In this document: piece after piece, positions 1 to 10,491 of the stretch
How the letters are laid out: each line of letters starts with the position of its first letter
How positions within the stretch are numbered: position 1 is the stretch's first letter
DNA from: Amyloporia xantha
Lineage: Eukaryota; Basidiomycota; Agaricomycetes; Polyporales; Adustoporiaceae
Direction of reading: 5' to 3'
Assembly (NCBI GenBank): GCA_036971615.1
Contig: JAYKKR010000006.1
Coordinates: 1,178,001-1,242,000 of the forward strand
Length of the DNA stretch: 64,000 bases
The notes under the pieces: generated by a model
The model's input: only the letters and a program-made list of their open reading frames with translations
What the model was told of the DNA's origin: nothing
The model's database searches: none
Position numbers and translations under genes: made by a program

Positions 1-2
1 TG

Positions 3-332
3 CGCCCATCTGTGTATGATATTGGGGTCCTGAAGAATATTCTGCTTGTTCAAAAGGCGGCGCAGATTTCCCAAGCGCTGCTTGAGACGACGCGGATCGC
101 GAATGTGAACGAGATCCTGAATGTGACTGCTGTGATGGATTGCGGGAACTATGGGTCACCGATTGTGGCGGGTCGTCTCCCTGTCGAGAAGGAAGAACTA
201 CGATGCTTTCTGGGGAACGTGGCGGCGGTATCGCGAGAGGCATGGCAGTGTGGTTACTTGTGGCGTACGACAATGTTTGTGCGTGACGAGACATGTCATT
301 CGACGCTGCGCTTAGGCCCGCTTTGCAGCTGA
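3..332 (+). CDS. Partial open reading frame at the left edge, unidentified
   Basis: The frame is open from the first bases of the window and runs about 110 codons to a stop near 332. It has no ATG near its left end, so any gene would start outside the window. The composition looks coding (mixed helical stretch, then a Cys/Trp-containing segment with GYLWRTTMFVRDE). I do not recognise the family. It could be the last exon of a gene lying to the left or a chance frame. Confidence 0.2.
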   Translation, partial: RPSVYDIGVLKNILLVQKAAQISQALLETTRIANVNEILNVTAVMDCGNYGSPIVAGRLPVEKEELRCFLGNVAAVSREAWQCGYLWRTTMFVRDETCHSTLRLGPLCS

Positions 333-3300
333 GAACCCGATCTCGATCGGCTATGAGAAGGCATGTACTGTTGAGGGCTCACGCCAGCCCCAGGTGGCCT
401 GTTCGTCCGCGATAGAGGTCCGCTCGGTGCGTTGGTGATAGGCACATCAGGACGACCGTCATTATATCGCAACACCATTCGTGGCGGTAGAGAGTGAGTG
501 CTTTCTCTATCCGAATCACTCGGCCCATAGCTCGGCGCGTCGGGATCGCTAATGACGGACGGCGGTGAGGATGGCGAGAGAAACATCGCGTTCGCACCGT
601 CTTGTGTATGTGTTTGCACCCACAAGGCAGTGCGCTCGCGAGCAGACATGTACTCCCGTACGGCCTCTGAGGACGAAGTGTATTCAGTCATGATGAAGAT
701 CACACAGAGACTAGGGAGAGTAGCGCGGATTGAACAGTCAGTGAACGCGAATGGTCAGAAGAGAGAAAGGTAAAACTGCCGTTGGCTCAGGTATTCTTAT
801 AGACTGGATGTGTCATTTTGGGTGGTTGCCGGTTCACAGTGAACGGTCCGTGGTGGGATCCTGTAGCGGTAATTATCCTGGCCAGATAGTAATTCGGAAT
901 CCATATGTGACCGGTGCAATACATAAGTGGAATAACATGATGCAGAAACCGGTCTCAGGACCTGATGAAATGACACAGGCTCCGGGGACGGGTCCAGATG
1001 ATAGCGACAGGAAACGTGTTGAAGGTGAGGCAAGGAACACATATGACATTCTGCCATAATTGTGGTGGAGAGAAGGAGTAATATTCTGAAGTTCTTTAAA
1101 GCACAGTCCAGGCTCCGCCGTCCCGCTGTTCCCCTTATTCAAACTCCGATTTTCTCAGTCACCAGTGGGGACTTATTTGAACTCCGATCTTGAACCAGTC
1201 TGCCACCAAGACACCACCCGGTGTCGACCCTTCTACCACTACTATGTCCTATGAGTAGGATGGGAAGCCGCACTCGTTACTCAGGACGACGGCCGGGCTA
1301 TGCTGTGTCCGCTGCTGACTATTATTCTAGGTTGTGGTCAAATGTACCAATAATATCTCGAGAAAACCGGTAGGTCGCCTTGGCTCGATTAATGAAACAG
1401 GCTGTGCTCGTTCATTATTGGCCCGCCGTTTGTACCCTTGACGCCTTGAAGATGCTTCTCGACTTCGGACTCTGTCAATAGACTGTAATACTCACGGCCA
1501 GTCTGCGATTAGGTCTCTTCGCTAGCCCATACACTGGTAAATGTTCTGGCAGAGTGTGGACATGGACGAGCTTAGCAAAGCTTGTCTATCTGTCCGTGTT
1601 CAGGACACTCGAGTCCTAGCACTGGGTCCACGATTGTGTGACCCGAATCCCCTGTACGCGTCTCCAGGTGTCCGTTTCTCCGGAATATATGACAAGAGCT
1701 GCGCGCGTTCATGTGTCATGTATACGTACACCTTCATCAAAGACTGGCGGCACCGTTCATACATCTGACCGTCTGGCATGTTCTGGGATCGTTCTGGGAT
1801 CAGGAAGGAAATATGACTCACTCGACTGAGTACCTCGTGGTGCAACGCGTCTCATATCAGCTATCGGATTGATTGCGAATACTCTTTAAAGGTACGAGAC
1901 ACCGAGGCCCCTTTCATCAAGGTTCATGGATCACTGCACTCGTCTTCCAATTGACTGCTGTCGATTTCCCCTCCGGCCTCGTCAGAATAATGCAAGGAGG
2001 CATGCGACGTATGCATCACTAGTGACCCGCCGGCAAGTGTATTCGCTTTCGGCTAAAGCGAGGAATTGAATGGTCGGCCGTAATGCGGTACAATGTGTTC
2101 AAAACTCTCCGGTGCATCAGCGGCGGAGAACGTTTCCATCTCATATGTACGCCTATTCACTGAGCTTTGCAGTCATGCTGGATCGGAGACCAGTGTACGT
2201 CACTACGCGTGTTTTGTTGGAGACCGTTTCTCTGCCTCCATGCCTTCTGGCTTCGTCGTCCCACATTCGAAGAACAGAACTTATTCATAGTAGCCTCACA
2301 CGGGTTGAACCTGTGGACATATCGAAGCTTTGGAGCCAAGAGGACTGCGCTTCTATCGAGTCATCTCCAGTATAACAGGAACCCTGAAGATACGTACATG
2401 CACCTCTTCTCGTCTAGCTTGTAATGACCACGGATATTCACTTTATTTACAGAGTGCTGCGAGCTATCCGATATTCCATCGAGCAGCTACCCTAGACTGT
2501 TCTATTTGGGGGCCTGCCGCGCCGCGCACTGTCCAACGTGGGAGAAGACTGACGTTGAATTCATTCAGGCTACGCCTAGACTCCTTCTCGTTTCATAGGG
2601 TTCGTAGTATGACTATCATTGCCCCTGTCCTTTGGATGTACAGTCATTCTATCATGGTGGTAAGGCTCCCCGCCATGAATCGCCGATAGCTCTGATGGTG
2701 TACTTGACCCGCTGCGTCAACATGGTCTCTCCAGCTCTGCTGTCTCTCAAAGGTTTCAAGGTGCAGCAGTCCGACTGGATCATCTCATCATGTGTTGAAG
2801 ACTCTGTATCAAGTTATGACCCTTCGAATCCTCGCATGTCGAAGCGACATGGCAGTCATGCCCAGTGCGCAGCATCAGTCTTCTGTGCACGAGTGGCGTT
2901 CTCACACTCGTTCAGCCTACTCTCTTACTCTGGCCCAGCCACAATATCGCAAGATTGCGACCAAAGTAATTTGACTGCACCAGTCTGCATACCTATTTTC
3001 TCCGAGACTTTAGTGCCACGACCAATTCTCCAGCGGATTCCCATGTCCTATGTGTTGTCTCATCTTGTTTGCTCTCAGGCACGGCGTATCTGTCCTGACC
3101 CTCGGAACTTTCGACTAGACTGCGCGGCTGCTTTGGTAGAGATTACCGGAGCACTGAACGGCGAAACTTACAACTCGCTGTAAAGACGCCGTTAGACCGC
3201 GACCGGGTTTCAAATCCTGAAATATCCCTTGGTCGCCTATACGTGTATGTATTGCGCATACTAATTGCATACCAACGAGTAAGTGTGTCCTCCCATACCG

Positions 3301-5290
3301 GATGAATCGATCTGTCAGGTGTCACCGTTCACTCTTGAACAGTCGAATAACCTTGCCAAATGTAACGCCCTGCTCGCTATGCAGCTCTCCGCCTGACAGA
3401 GCATCGCCTGTTCATCTCCTCTCACACCATGCTCAGCTGACCTTCCAGCCGCGCAAGTTCGGCAAAAGGCGAACTGAAAACTCCAAAGACGACAGCAGAC
3501 CAGTTGACCAGGTTACACAACGAGGCTGATCTTGAGTCAGAATGTCTCAAAACCGTCGACTCGTGACCAATCCAGAGCAACGCCGGACTGCAGTCGACCA
3601 ACTGGAGACTGATCTGGCCACGCTGGACGCAAGGGAGCTTGAGCGGTATCCGTGCCAGAGCGGAAGGAACTTAATCCAGGTCTACGATGACGTGGACGTG
3701 TACCGATCTCGTAAATTGAGGTATTCGTGTCTGAGGTGGGTACATACCAGACAGCTTATTTATTTATAATATTGAAGTGCCTACGTTGCATCCGGCAGAG
3801 ATTATTGAGAGTCCCAATGTTTCTCATGCCTGTTGCGACCGCAACATGCTCATACTCCTCGACGACTGACCGTCGCCATGAGAGCAAGTTGTAGCAGGTT
3901 GACGCAAACATAACTTGATGGGGCCTCTCAGGAATCACGAGGCCATATGCTCGGCGGAGGCACATTGCAGCAGATCAACTTCAACTCGTATTGTGAGAGC
4001 GTCCGACTCCACGGTAGGGAAGAGCGTTGCCACTGACCTAAAATATCCTGCCGATGGTGAATACCATCTACCTCGCAGAAGTCGTCATGCCCACCATGAG
4101 CATTCTGTGTATTCTTTGTACATACCTCAACCTCTCTGCCATCGGCTTGCGTGGTGCCAAAGTACCTGATAACCTCGAAGACATATGACATGGGGCGCTC
4201 CTTCCTCCTCGGGCCCCCCTGATTAAAGTCAGCCTCTTATCAAGAGTCGCCCCACCTTGTCTAGCGTCTGCAAAATTTGTGGCCACTCAGGCCTTACTTG
4301 ACTATTGATCCGTGGAGTGCCATGTCTAGTCGTCCCAGACCTGTAGACAGTCGATGATGTAGTACCCGAGCTCTTGTGACAGGCAGCCGGCTCTGCATCG
4401 CATTAAGCAAATAAAATTCTACAGCTAGTTCATGACGCTTCAGAATCTCGAAAGACACTGTATTTCATGATGCTGATGGTGGTAATCTCACGCACCTCAC
4501 GTCTGAAAATTTCTCGGGCTAGCAACAGCCGAGGGATGTCGCAGGGCTTGTTTTACGCGTCACCAAGTGTAATATATCTATATCTATTCACTGTTTCCAT
4601 GGCTGATCTCGCACTACTGATCCAAGCGTGAGCACAGGTGCTTTGTCGATTTGAACACTTACGCATCCAGGATTGCTAAGTCGTATTGCGGCTGTTTACA
4701 GTTGATGGGATGCCCAATCGGCCAACTTTGCTTGGAAGCAAACATATTATGAAAGGTACTGGTCACATACAAAAGGATGAGCATAGGTTCTTAGGTCCTG
4801 GGTTTGGACTTGCGAAAGTGACTTTGTTCACCAACCTTTTTGGGCATGCAAAAAGAGCTACGAAGGAATGGCCATCATAGCGACTTTGGCAACTATTATC
4901 ATGATGCTCGCACAAAGCCATCGCACTCGCCACTTGCCAGAAAGCACAGGTCCATATTGATACTTTTGGGGAGGCGGGGACGGTCCTTTATGGCAGAATG
5001 CACAACTTCTGCGTGGATATGCGCTCACTTTCCCTAGTGCACAGCCGGATATAAGCCACAATATAGCATTATCGTTGTTGGACATCCGCTTTGGCACTGG
5101 TTGGAGGACTGCCTATCACCATGCCACATCTTGACACAAAGAGAAGTGTTGCAACAACCACGTGTACCAGTGGGCCACCGGGGCCATCTGTCACCTGACC
5201 GCGATGAACGGTATTTATATGCAAGTTTGCTGCTCGACTGCTGCGACATCTTGAATTCGTCGACCTATAAGCTTTACCAAACAAGTGAGT
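333..5290. other. Gene-poor stretch, nothing recognised
   Basis: Only short overlapping frames occur on both strands, with no family motif and no convincing chain of exons. A segment around 3300-3700 has a Lys/Arg- and Asp-rich frame followed by another in a different frame, which could be the relic of a gene or a transposon, but nothing identifies it. No tRNA, satellite array or terminal inverted repeat was seen. Confidence 0.5.
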
Positions 5291-5305
5291 CTTACTCTTG
5301 GAGCC

Positions 5306-6610
5306 ATGCTCACCTCTGATCAAACAAGCCAAATCGATAGCATGCAACCGATTTTCAGGCCAAGAGTCCCCTTCGAGTTGTGCGACGAAATCATCGACTA
5401 CTTGTGGGACAAGCCCGACACACTTGTGGCATGCAGCCTTGTATGCCACCAGTGGCTCCCGCGTACTCGTGGCCATTTACACAGATCTGTCTCTATCGTG
5501 AACGCCGCGCAATATACGCGATTCGAACAAGTGATCAAGAGAACGCCTAGCATCGGGCCTTGTGTTCGCACATTTTCCATCGGCAAAACATCTGGGACCA
5601 GCCGCATGGATAGCGCATGGCCACAGCTACTACTGCGGATGAACAGAGTGGAGACATTGACGGTGAGTATGTGGGATGTCCGGGTCATGTCCGAGGACGT
5701 GAGACAAAACCTACACACGTACTTTCCAATAGTCAAGACCCTCCATCTCACACATATCTCCTTCGGAGACGGAGATCTTCTTCGACTACTCCGTGCGTGT
5801 CCAAGCCTCTCTGCGTTACGCCTGGCTTTTGTGGCGATGGCCACAGATGGCGATATACAGAGTTCGACTGAGCCTGGTCCTTCGCAAAGTGAAACAACCT
5901 CCGACGCGTCAAGACAAGTAGCAACTCTTGACTCACTCACCTTGATGTCGACCTCTAGTGCGATCGGAATCATGTTATTGAGGAGCCCTCTTCCTACACA
6001 TCTACGAAGGCTGCAACTGGGAGGTTCTCAGTCAGAGGCGATGACTTCGCAATCAGCAGAGCTACTTCGAGCAGTTGCACAATCGCTGGAGCATTTGGTG
6101 CTGTCGGTCTTTTCGGGCACCCGGACAGAGATCCAACTGAGCGTTGTCGCAGTCGTGCGTCCTTTGATCAACGTCAACTTTGCTCACCTGCGCTCGCTGC
6201 ATCTGAAGAATAGTTGGCTGGAGTCCGAGGAAAACCATGCACAGCGCCCCGTTTGCTCCCTCATATGGATGCTCTACGTCCTACGCGTCCTGGCGGAGTC
6301 CTCGAATTTCCCAAGCCTGAAGGAGCTAATCATCAGCGTTCGATGGTACGACCTATGGAACGAACATAACCCCTTCCCTTGGAAGACCCTGGATTGGGCA
6401 CTGAAAATTCTGTTCCAGAAAATGGGATTGCGCGCTACGATCAACATATGCGACCACACAACCATAGACAAATGGGGGGCTTCTGTATTTGGGCCTATTC
6501 GGAGACGCCTGCCGTCGACGAAGCCGCGGGTAAGATGTGGACATGTCTGGAGCTCTGACGCAGCTTTTGGCGGCGATCTTGTTGGGAAAGTTGTCGCGTA
6601 CGGAACCTAA
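5306..6610 (+). CDS. F-box protein with LRR-like C-terminal part
   Basis: An intronless frame of 434 codons from the ATG at 5306; the frame opens earlier only with GTG. Residues about 20-60 (VPFELCDEIIDYLW...SLVCHQWLPRTRGHLHR) form a typical F-box, the helix bundle that docks to SKP1 in SCF ubiquitin ligases. The remainder has irregular leucine-rich segments (TLHLTHISFGDGDLLRLLRACPSLSALRL, LRSLHLKNSW, SLKELIIS) as in the large Agaricomycete F-box/LRR expansion, where the C-terminal part presumably selects substrates. The substrate is unknown. A GTGAGT just upstream at 5285 could be a splice donor of a 5' UTR exon. Family assignment is good; specific function is not known. Confidence 0.8.
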   Translation: MLTSDQTSQIDSMQPIFRPRVPFELCDEIIDYLWDKPDTLVACSLVCHQWLPRTRGHLHRSVSIVNAAQYTRFEQVIKRTPSIGPCVRTFSIGKTSGTSRMDSAWPQLLLRMNRVETLTVSMWDVRVMSEDVRQNLHTYFPIVKTLHLTHISFGDGDLLRLLRACPSLSALRLAFVAMATDGDIQSSTEPGPSQSETTSDASRQVATLDSLTLMSTSSAIGIMLLRSPLPTHLRRLQLGGSQSEAMTSQSAELLRAVAQSLEHLVLSVFSGTRTEIQLSVVAVVRPLINVNFAHLRSLHLKNSWLESEENHAQRPVCSLIWMLYVLRVLAESSNFPSLKELIISVRWYDLWNEHNPFPWKTLDWALKILFQKMGLRATINICDHTTIDKWGASVFGPIRRRLPSTKPRVRCGHVWSSDAAFGGDLVGKVVAYGT

Positions 6611-7107
6611 GAAAGCGATAGCAGCATTTGCGCAGTGAGATATCTGTAGGCAGATGAAACGTGTCATTTAGATTGTACGGAGGCAGCGCGCTTTACATGA
6701 CACGTACCAGTTATGAATCTTCTAAAACATTAGCTGAGAATTGAGATTAGCAGCGTAGTGTGCCACGGCAGAGCTCTCCGTCAGCATCCAAAATATGTCT
6801 TACCGAAGGTACCGAAGAGCAGGAAGTGGGGAGGTACGTATGTGATTCAAGCTGCATGAAGCCGCATTCATGACTTTTAATTGACATCGAGTATCAAACC
6901 GCTCAAGAACCTATCAACACCGGTATGCACGATAATTGACAGATATCTAGAGCATTCCTACGATGAATATGACTACAAAAGTGCAAATAAATGTCCCATT
7001 GGTTATATAGCGCTGCAACTAGGTTACCCTATTCACCCGCCGAGCATTGTCTGCTTCAAAGATGTACAAGCTGATTCTTGTGCCACCATGAATTTAATAC
7101 AAACCGA

Positions 7108-7931
7108 TCACGTTGCCAGCGTCATTTTCCGCTCGACTACGAGGGCCGAAAGCAGGATATGATCAAACAGCCGATGACCGTCCGGGAATACGGTAAGTGT
7201 AGCGTCTGGAGGAGGTGGAGATGCATCAAGAGGTGGCGGGACGAATGATGCGAGTTGATGTGAAGCAGCGTCGGAACACTAGGCGGATGCAGGTTCGTCC
7301 AGGTGAAGCAGAAAGGAAAAGAGCGACATACAATGCACATGGGAGAGCCGTCATCGAGCGTCGTGCGGCAGTCCCACCGGAGGTCGATATCGCCATACCG
7401 CCACCTAAATTGCCGCTGACCCAAAGAAGAGCGGTTAAGCGGTACGCAGAAACAAGGCAATTAACAAGCCCAATCGATCACTGATTCTGCTAAACTCACA
7501 TGGGAGGATGCGTCGTTAGATAGAACATTCTTTAAGCGTGTGGAGTAGTTTCCAATGGTCACAGTGGCTCGTGGGTGTGTGATTCCAAGTCTGCTTAGTA
7601 TTGAGGACATTAGGGACCGTCCATCAATTGAACTCATCCAATATTCCAAGACTGACTCAAATTCTCCGACAAACTCCCCTTCAGCATCTGACCCTCGGTG
7701 GACAGTGGTGACGTACGATAATGGCGCAAAGGGATTAAGGTTGAGCTTTACAGTGATGAAATAGATCGCGCCGCGACCAGGGTCGATGTCGCGTGGGGGG
7801 ACGAGGAACATGAATTTGAAGTTCCATGAGACAAAAGAGTAAATGATAGGGTGGGCGGGTCGCTCGATGTGGATATACCTGCCGAGCGAGAACGTACGTG
7901 AATCGCATGTACTTGGCAACGTATCGGTCAT
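7108..7931 (-). CDS. DUF6593 family protein, four exons
   Basis: Four exons join in frame to about 206 aa: 7657-7931, 7500-7590, 7332-7415 and 7108-7278. All junctions are GT-AG and the phases agree. The spliced product contains NPFAPLSYVTTVHRGSDAEGEFVGEFE, then TVTIGNYSTRLKNVL, FRWRYGDIDLRWDCRTTLDDG and a closing VFPDGHRLFDHILLSALVVERK. That order of motifs is what I recall for DUF6593-type proteins, which are abundant in Agaricomycetes and have no assigned function. The start at 7931 is the first ATG of the long exon; a further 5' exon cannot be excluded. No signal peptide or membrane segment is evident. Confidence 0.6.
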
Positions 7932-8060
7932 AGGCTTTGCCTACCTGGGTGGGCGAGCCTGAGAGACTGTCCCATTCGACCCTGAGCGCCGTTGTGCAGA
8001 GATTTCGGTCGCATAACTTGGTTTGAGAGTCAATGTCAACAATTAAGGGAGAACGCTTGT

Positions 8061-8345
8061 TCAGTACTCAGGGAGAGCTTCAGCGAGAGACTGGTCGTCG
8101 CCGAAAGGGTCTATTGGGTCTTGTTAGCGAGCAGATCTTGAGCTGTAACTGGTGACGACGAACCAGAGCCATCTGCAGATTCTATTATCATACTTTACAA
8201 AGGCTACTTCAAGGATCCTAAGCGCATACTGAGGGGTCAAAAGACACCAACCGTCAGCGCTCAGCGTAAATGTGAGAAGGATATGACAGTAAGCGCTCAC
8301 ATCAGACCGATCTTTGACCGTCACCAGCTTGTACCCCGAGTCCAT
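8061..8345 (-). CDS. Possible small gene, unidentified
   Basis: From the ATG at 8345 the strand reads MDSGYKLVTVKDRSD, then a GTGAGC donor. After a CTCAG acceptor it reads YALRILEVAF. A terminal segment reading DPFGDDQSLAEALPEY and a stop ends at 8061. Donors, a CTAAC branch-like site and acceptors are present, so a three- or four-exon gene of roughly 70-90 aa is plausible. The middle junctions are not settled. It lies just upstream of the DUF6593 gene on the same strand and could be a separate small protein or that gene's upstream exons. Family not recognised. Confidence 0.25.
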
Positions 8346-8759
8346 TGCGGTGCAGATGCACTGTATATATCACACTTAGTGCAACATCTGGAAGGTTTAG
8401 TCTTACTTTAGGTAGAACAGTGAGTTTCGGGATCTTATTATGCTCACCCTGACTGCAATTTCACCTCCAGTAAGCGCAGATATCCTGAGGCACAGCCACT
8501 CTGTTCCTTGAGCTGCTTGCGCACCGTTAAGCGGCCGTGGTCTCCGCACGTCTTGGTGGCCAGTTGCTTTGTCTAAGCTTGGCCGGAATCACTTACCCCT
8601 AACCGTCAAATCGAACAAATGCCCTTTCACCCTGACCACACAAAGCTGATCTCGCCGCTCCTTCATTATTCGACAACCTAACACCGAACATTTAAACTGC
8701 CACTCCTTCAAGACTCTGTGCACTGCTCCCTTCCCCACAGATTCACGTATCCTAGACCC

Positions 8760-10118
8760 ATGCCACTTGTGTTCCTCAACCCCCCGATCTCGCTGTCAAC
8801 CGCGCATTCGCTTGCGGTCTTCTTTGCAGGGTCATATGTCGGCTCGCTTTACCTGTCCAAGAATGCTCGTCTTACATTCAAGAAAGCTCCTGCAAAGTCA
8901 CTACGTGATGGCGAGCAGCGTCTGAAGGAGAATGACGAGCGTTGGAGGGACGACCCAGACGTCATCCGCGCCCGACTTTCCGCTGTGACCCTCAGCACTG
9001 CATCAAGCTGTGCAGTTGTGCTTGGTCTGGTGTGGAAGTTGATTGGATGGGGTGCCGAGGTCCGTCCTTTTTCTGAATTATGTCCTTGTAACCTTCACAA
9101 GTTGACATTAACCGGGGCACACTTTGATTGCAACGACAGAAATTCCCCATTGCCCTTGAGACGACTCTCGCCCGGCTAGGGTTCGAATTTGGGCCATCCC
9201 TATCCCAAACCCTGCTCCCATGCCTCGTCACACCGGTGCTCTTCTTGGGGCCGCTATATGGCGACTTTCTAGCAAGCAGACTACCTTTGCAGCGAAACTG
9301 GAGCTGGCACTGGTCGTTGCGCCCTATGATTGCCACCTGGCAAGGCTGGCGCAACTACATCATCGTGAGTCTCCTCGCTGTCAGTGCCTATACAATCTCA
9401 GGAATGCTAAATGGGGCAAATTAGGGGCCGATTACTGAGGAGGCTGTGTTTCGTGGCTGTACAATCGCAGTGTATCACATGGCTGGGGCCTCAAGGACCA
9501 GGATGATCTTCCTTACTCCGTTGCTCTTCGGCTTTGGTAAATACTGCCCTTTTACATCTCGCACAGTGTTTTGCTTACCCTAGCAAATCAGCACATGTGC
9601 ACCATGCATGGGATGTCTTCAATCGCTACGGACGTACAAAGGCGGCTGCTCAGCGAGCTGTTCTAGCTACGAGTATGTCACAATGCTTCCCCTATGCATA
9701 TCTACTCACGTATCATTACTATGATGTCCACTCGTGCGATGAAACATACAGCGATCCAACTATCGTACACTTCCCTCTTTGGGTTCCATACAGCCTTTCT
9801 CTTTCTCCGTACAGGCTCAATCGTCCCTCCGCTTACGTCGCACATATTTTGCAACGTGATGGGCTTGCCACAAATCGGTGTGCATCTTCAGGCATTCCCT
9901 CGTCGCCGCACTGGTTAGACCCTTTTTTTCCTCTTAACGATATTTACTAATTCGTTTTCATTTGTCCTTCTGGTCCCATTTACTCAAATTGCATGTGTTT
10001 AGCCATCAAATTGGCATATATCCTCGGCATTGTGGGCTATGTATACACTTTAGACAAGTGGACGCATGTGGAAGACTGTTTGTATTGGATACGAGATGGC
10101 GCGCGGGCCATGTTCTGA
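8760..10118 (+). CDS. RCE1: CAAX prenyl protease 2 (type II, RCE1)
   Basis: Six exons give 331 aa: 8760-9059, 9140-9364, 9425-9536, 9592-9672, 9752-9913 and 10003-10118. All introns are GT-AG and the frame is kept throughout. The enzyme is an ER-membrane glutamate protease that removes the -aaX tripeptide from prenylated CAAX proteins such as Ras and a-factor. The diagnostic residues are visible: EExxxR (E180, E181, R185 in GPITEEAVFRG), H214 in FGFAHVHH, and H270/N274 in SHIFCNVMG. The N-terminus has a hydrophobic segment (SLAVFFAGSYVGSLYL), with further membrane helices around residues 75-100, 120-150 and 290-310. The ATG at 8760 is the first one in the frame; the 42 bases before it are open only from GTG. 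Length matches the family. Confidence 0.92.
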
Positions 10119-10491
10119 GGTGGGTTGGATGAAGAATGCTATCGGAATAATTGATAGGGGCGTCCTGGAGGCGTCAGGCGTGTATATACATCGTATCAAG
10201 AAACTCGCTGTCATATTGCTTTCGAATGGAACTCTTCGTCGACTGGTTTACCGTCGCATATGTTTTCGTTGTGGCTGGTCAACTTATTCACTTTATCAAT
10301 TTTCCTTGGATGACTCGATCGATCGCGGCACGCACATCTCGAAAATCTGTGTGCTAAGCCTTGATCTCATGTTTGTTATCTGAAAGTATCTCCTGCTGAG
10401 TCTCCCGACGTCGCTGGAGCCTCTGTTAAGTTCTGATCTAGTTTCACTATTGCCGCAACCTGTGGAAGCATCGTCAGGCTAGTTACTCATC

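Noticed and set aside
8718..8759. Longer N-terminus for RCE1
   Set aside because: The extension opens only with GTG; the ATG at 8760 fits the family's short N-terminus.
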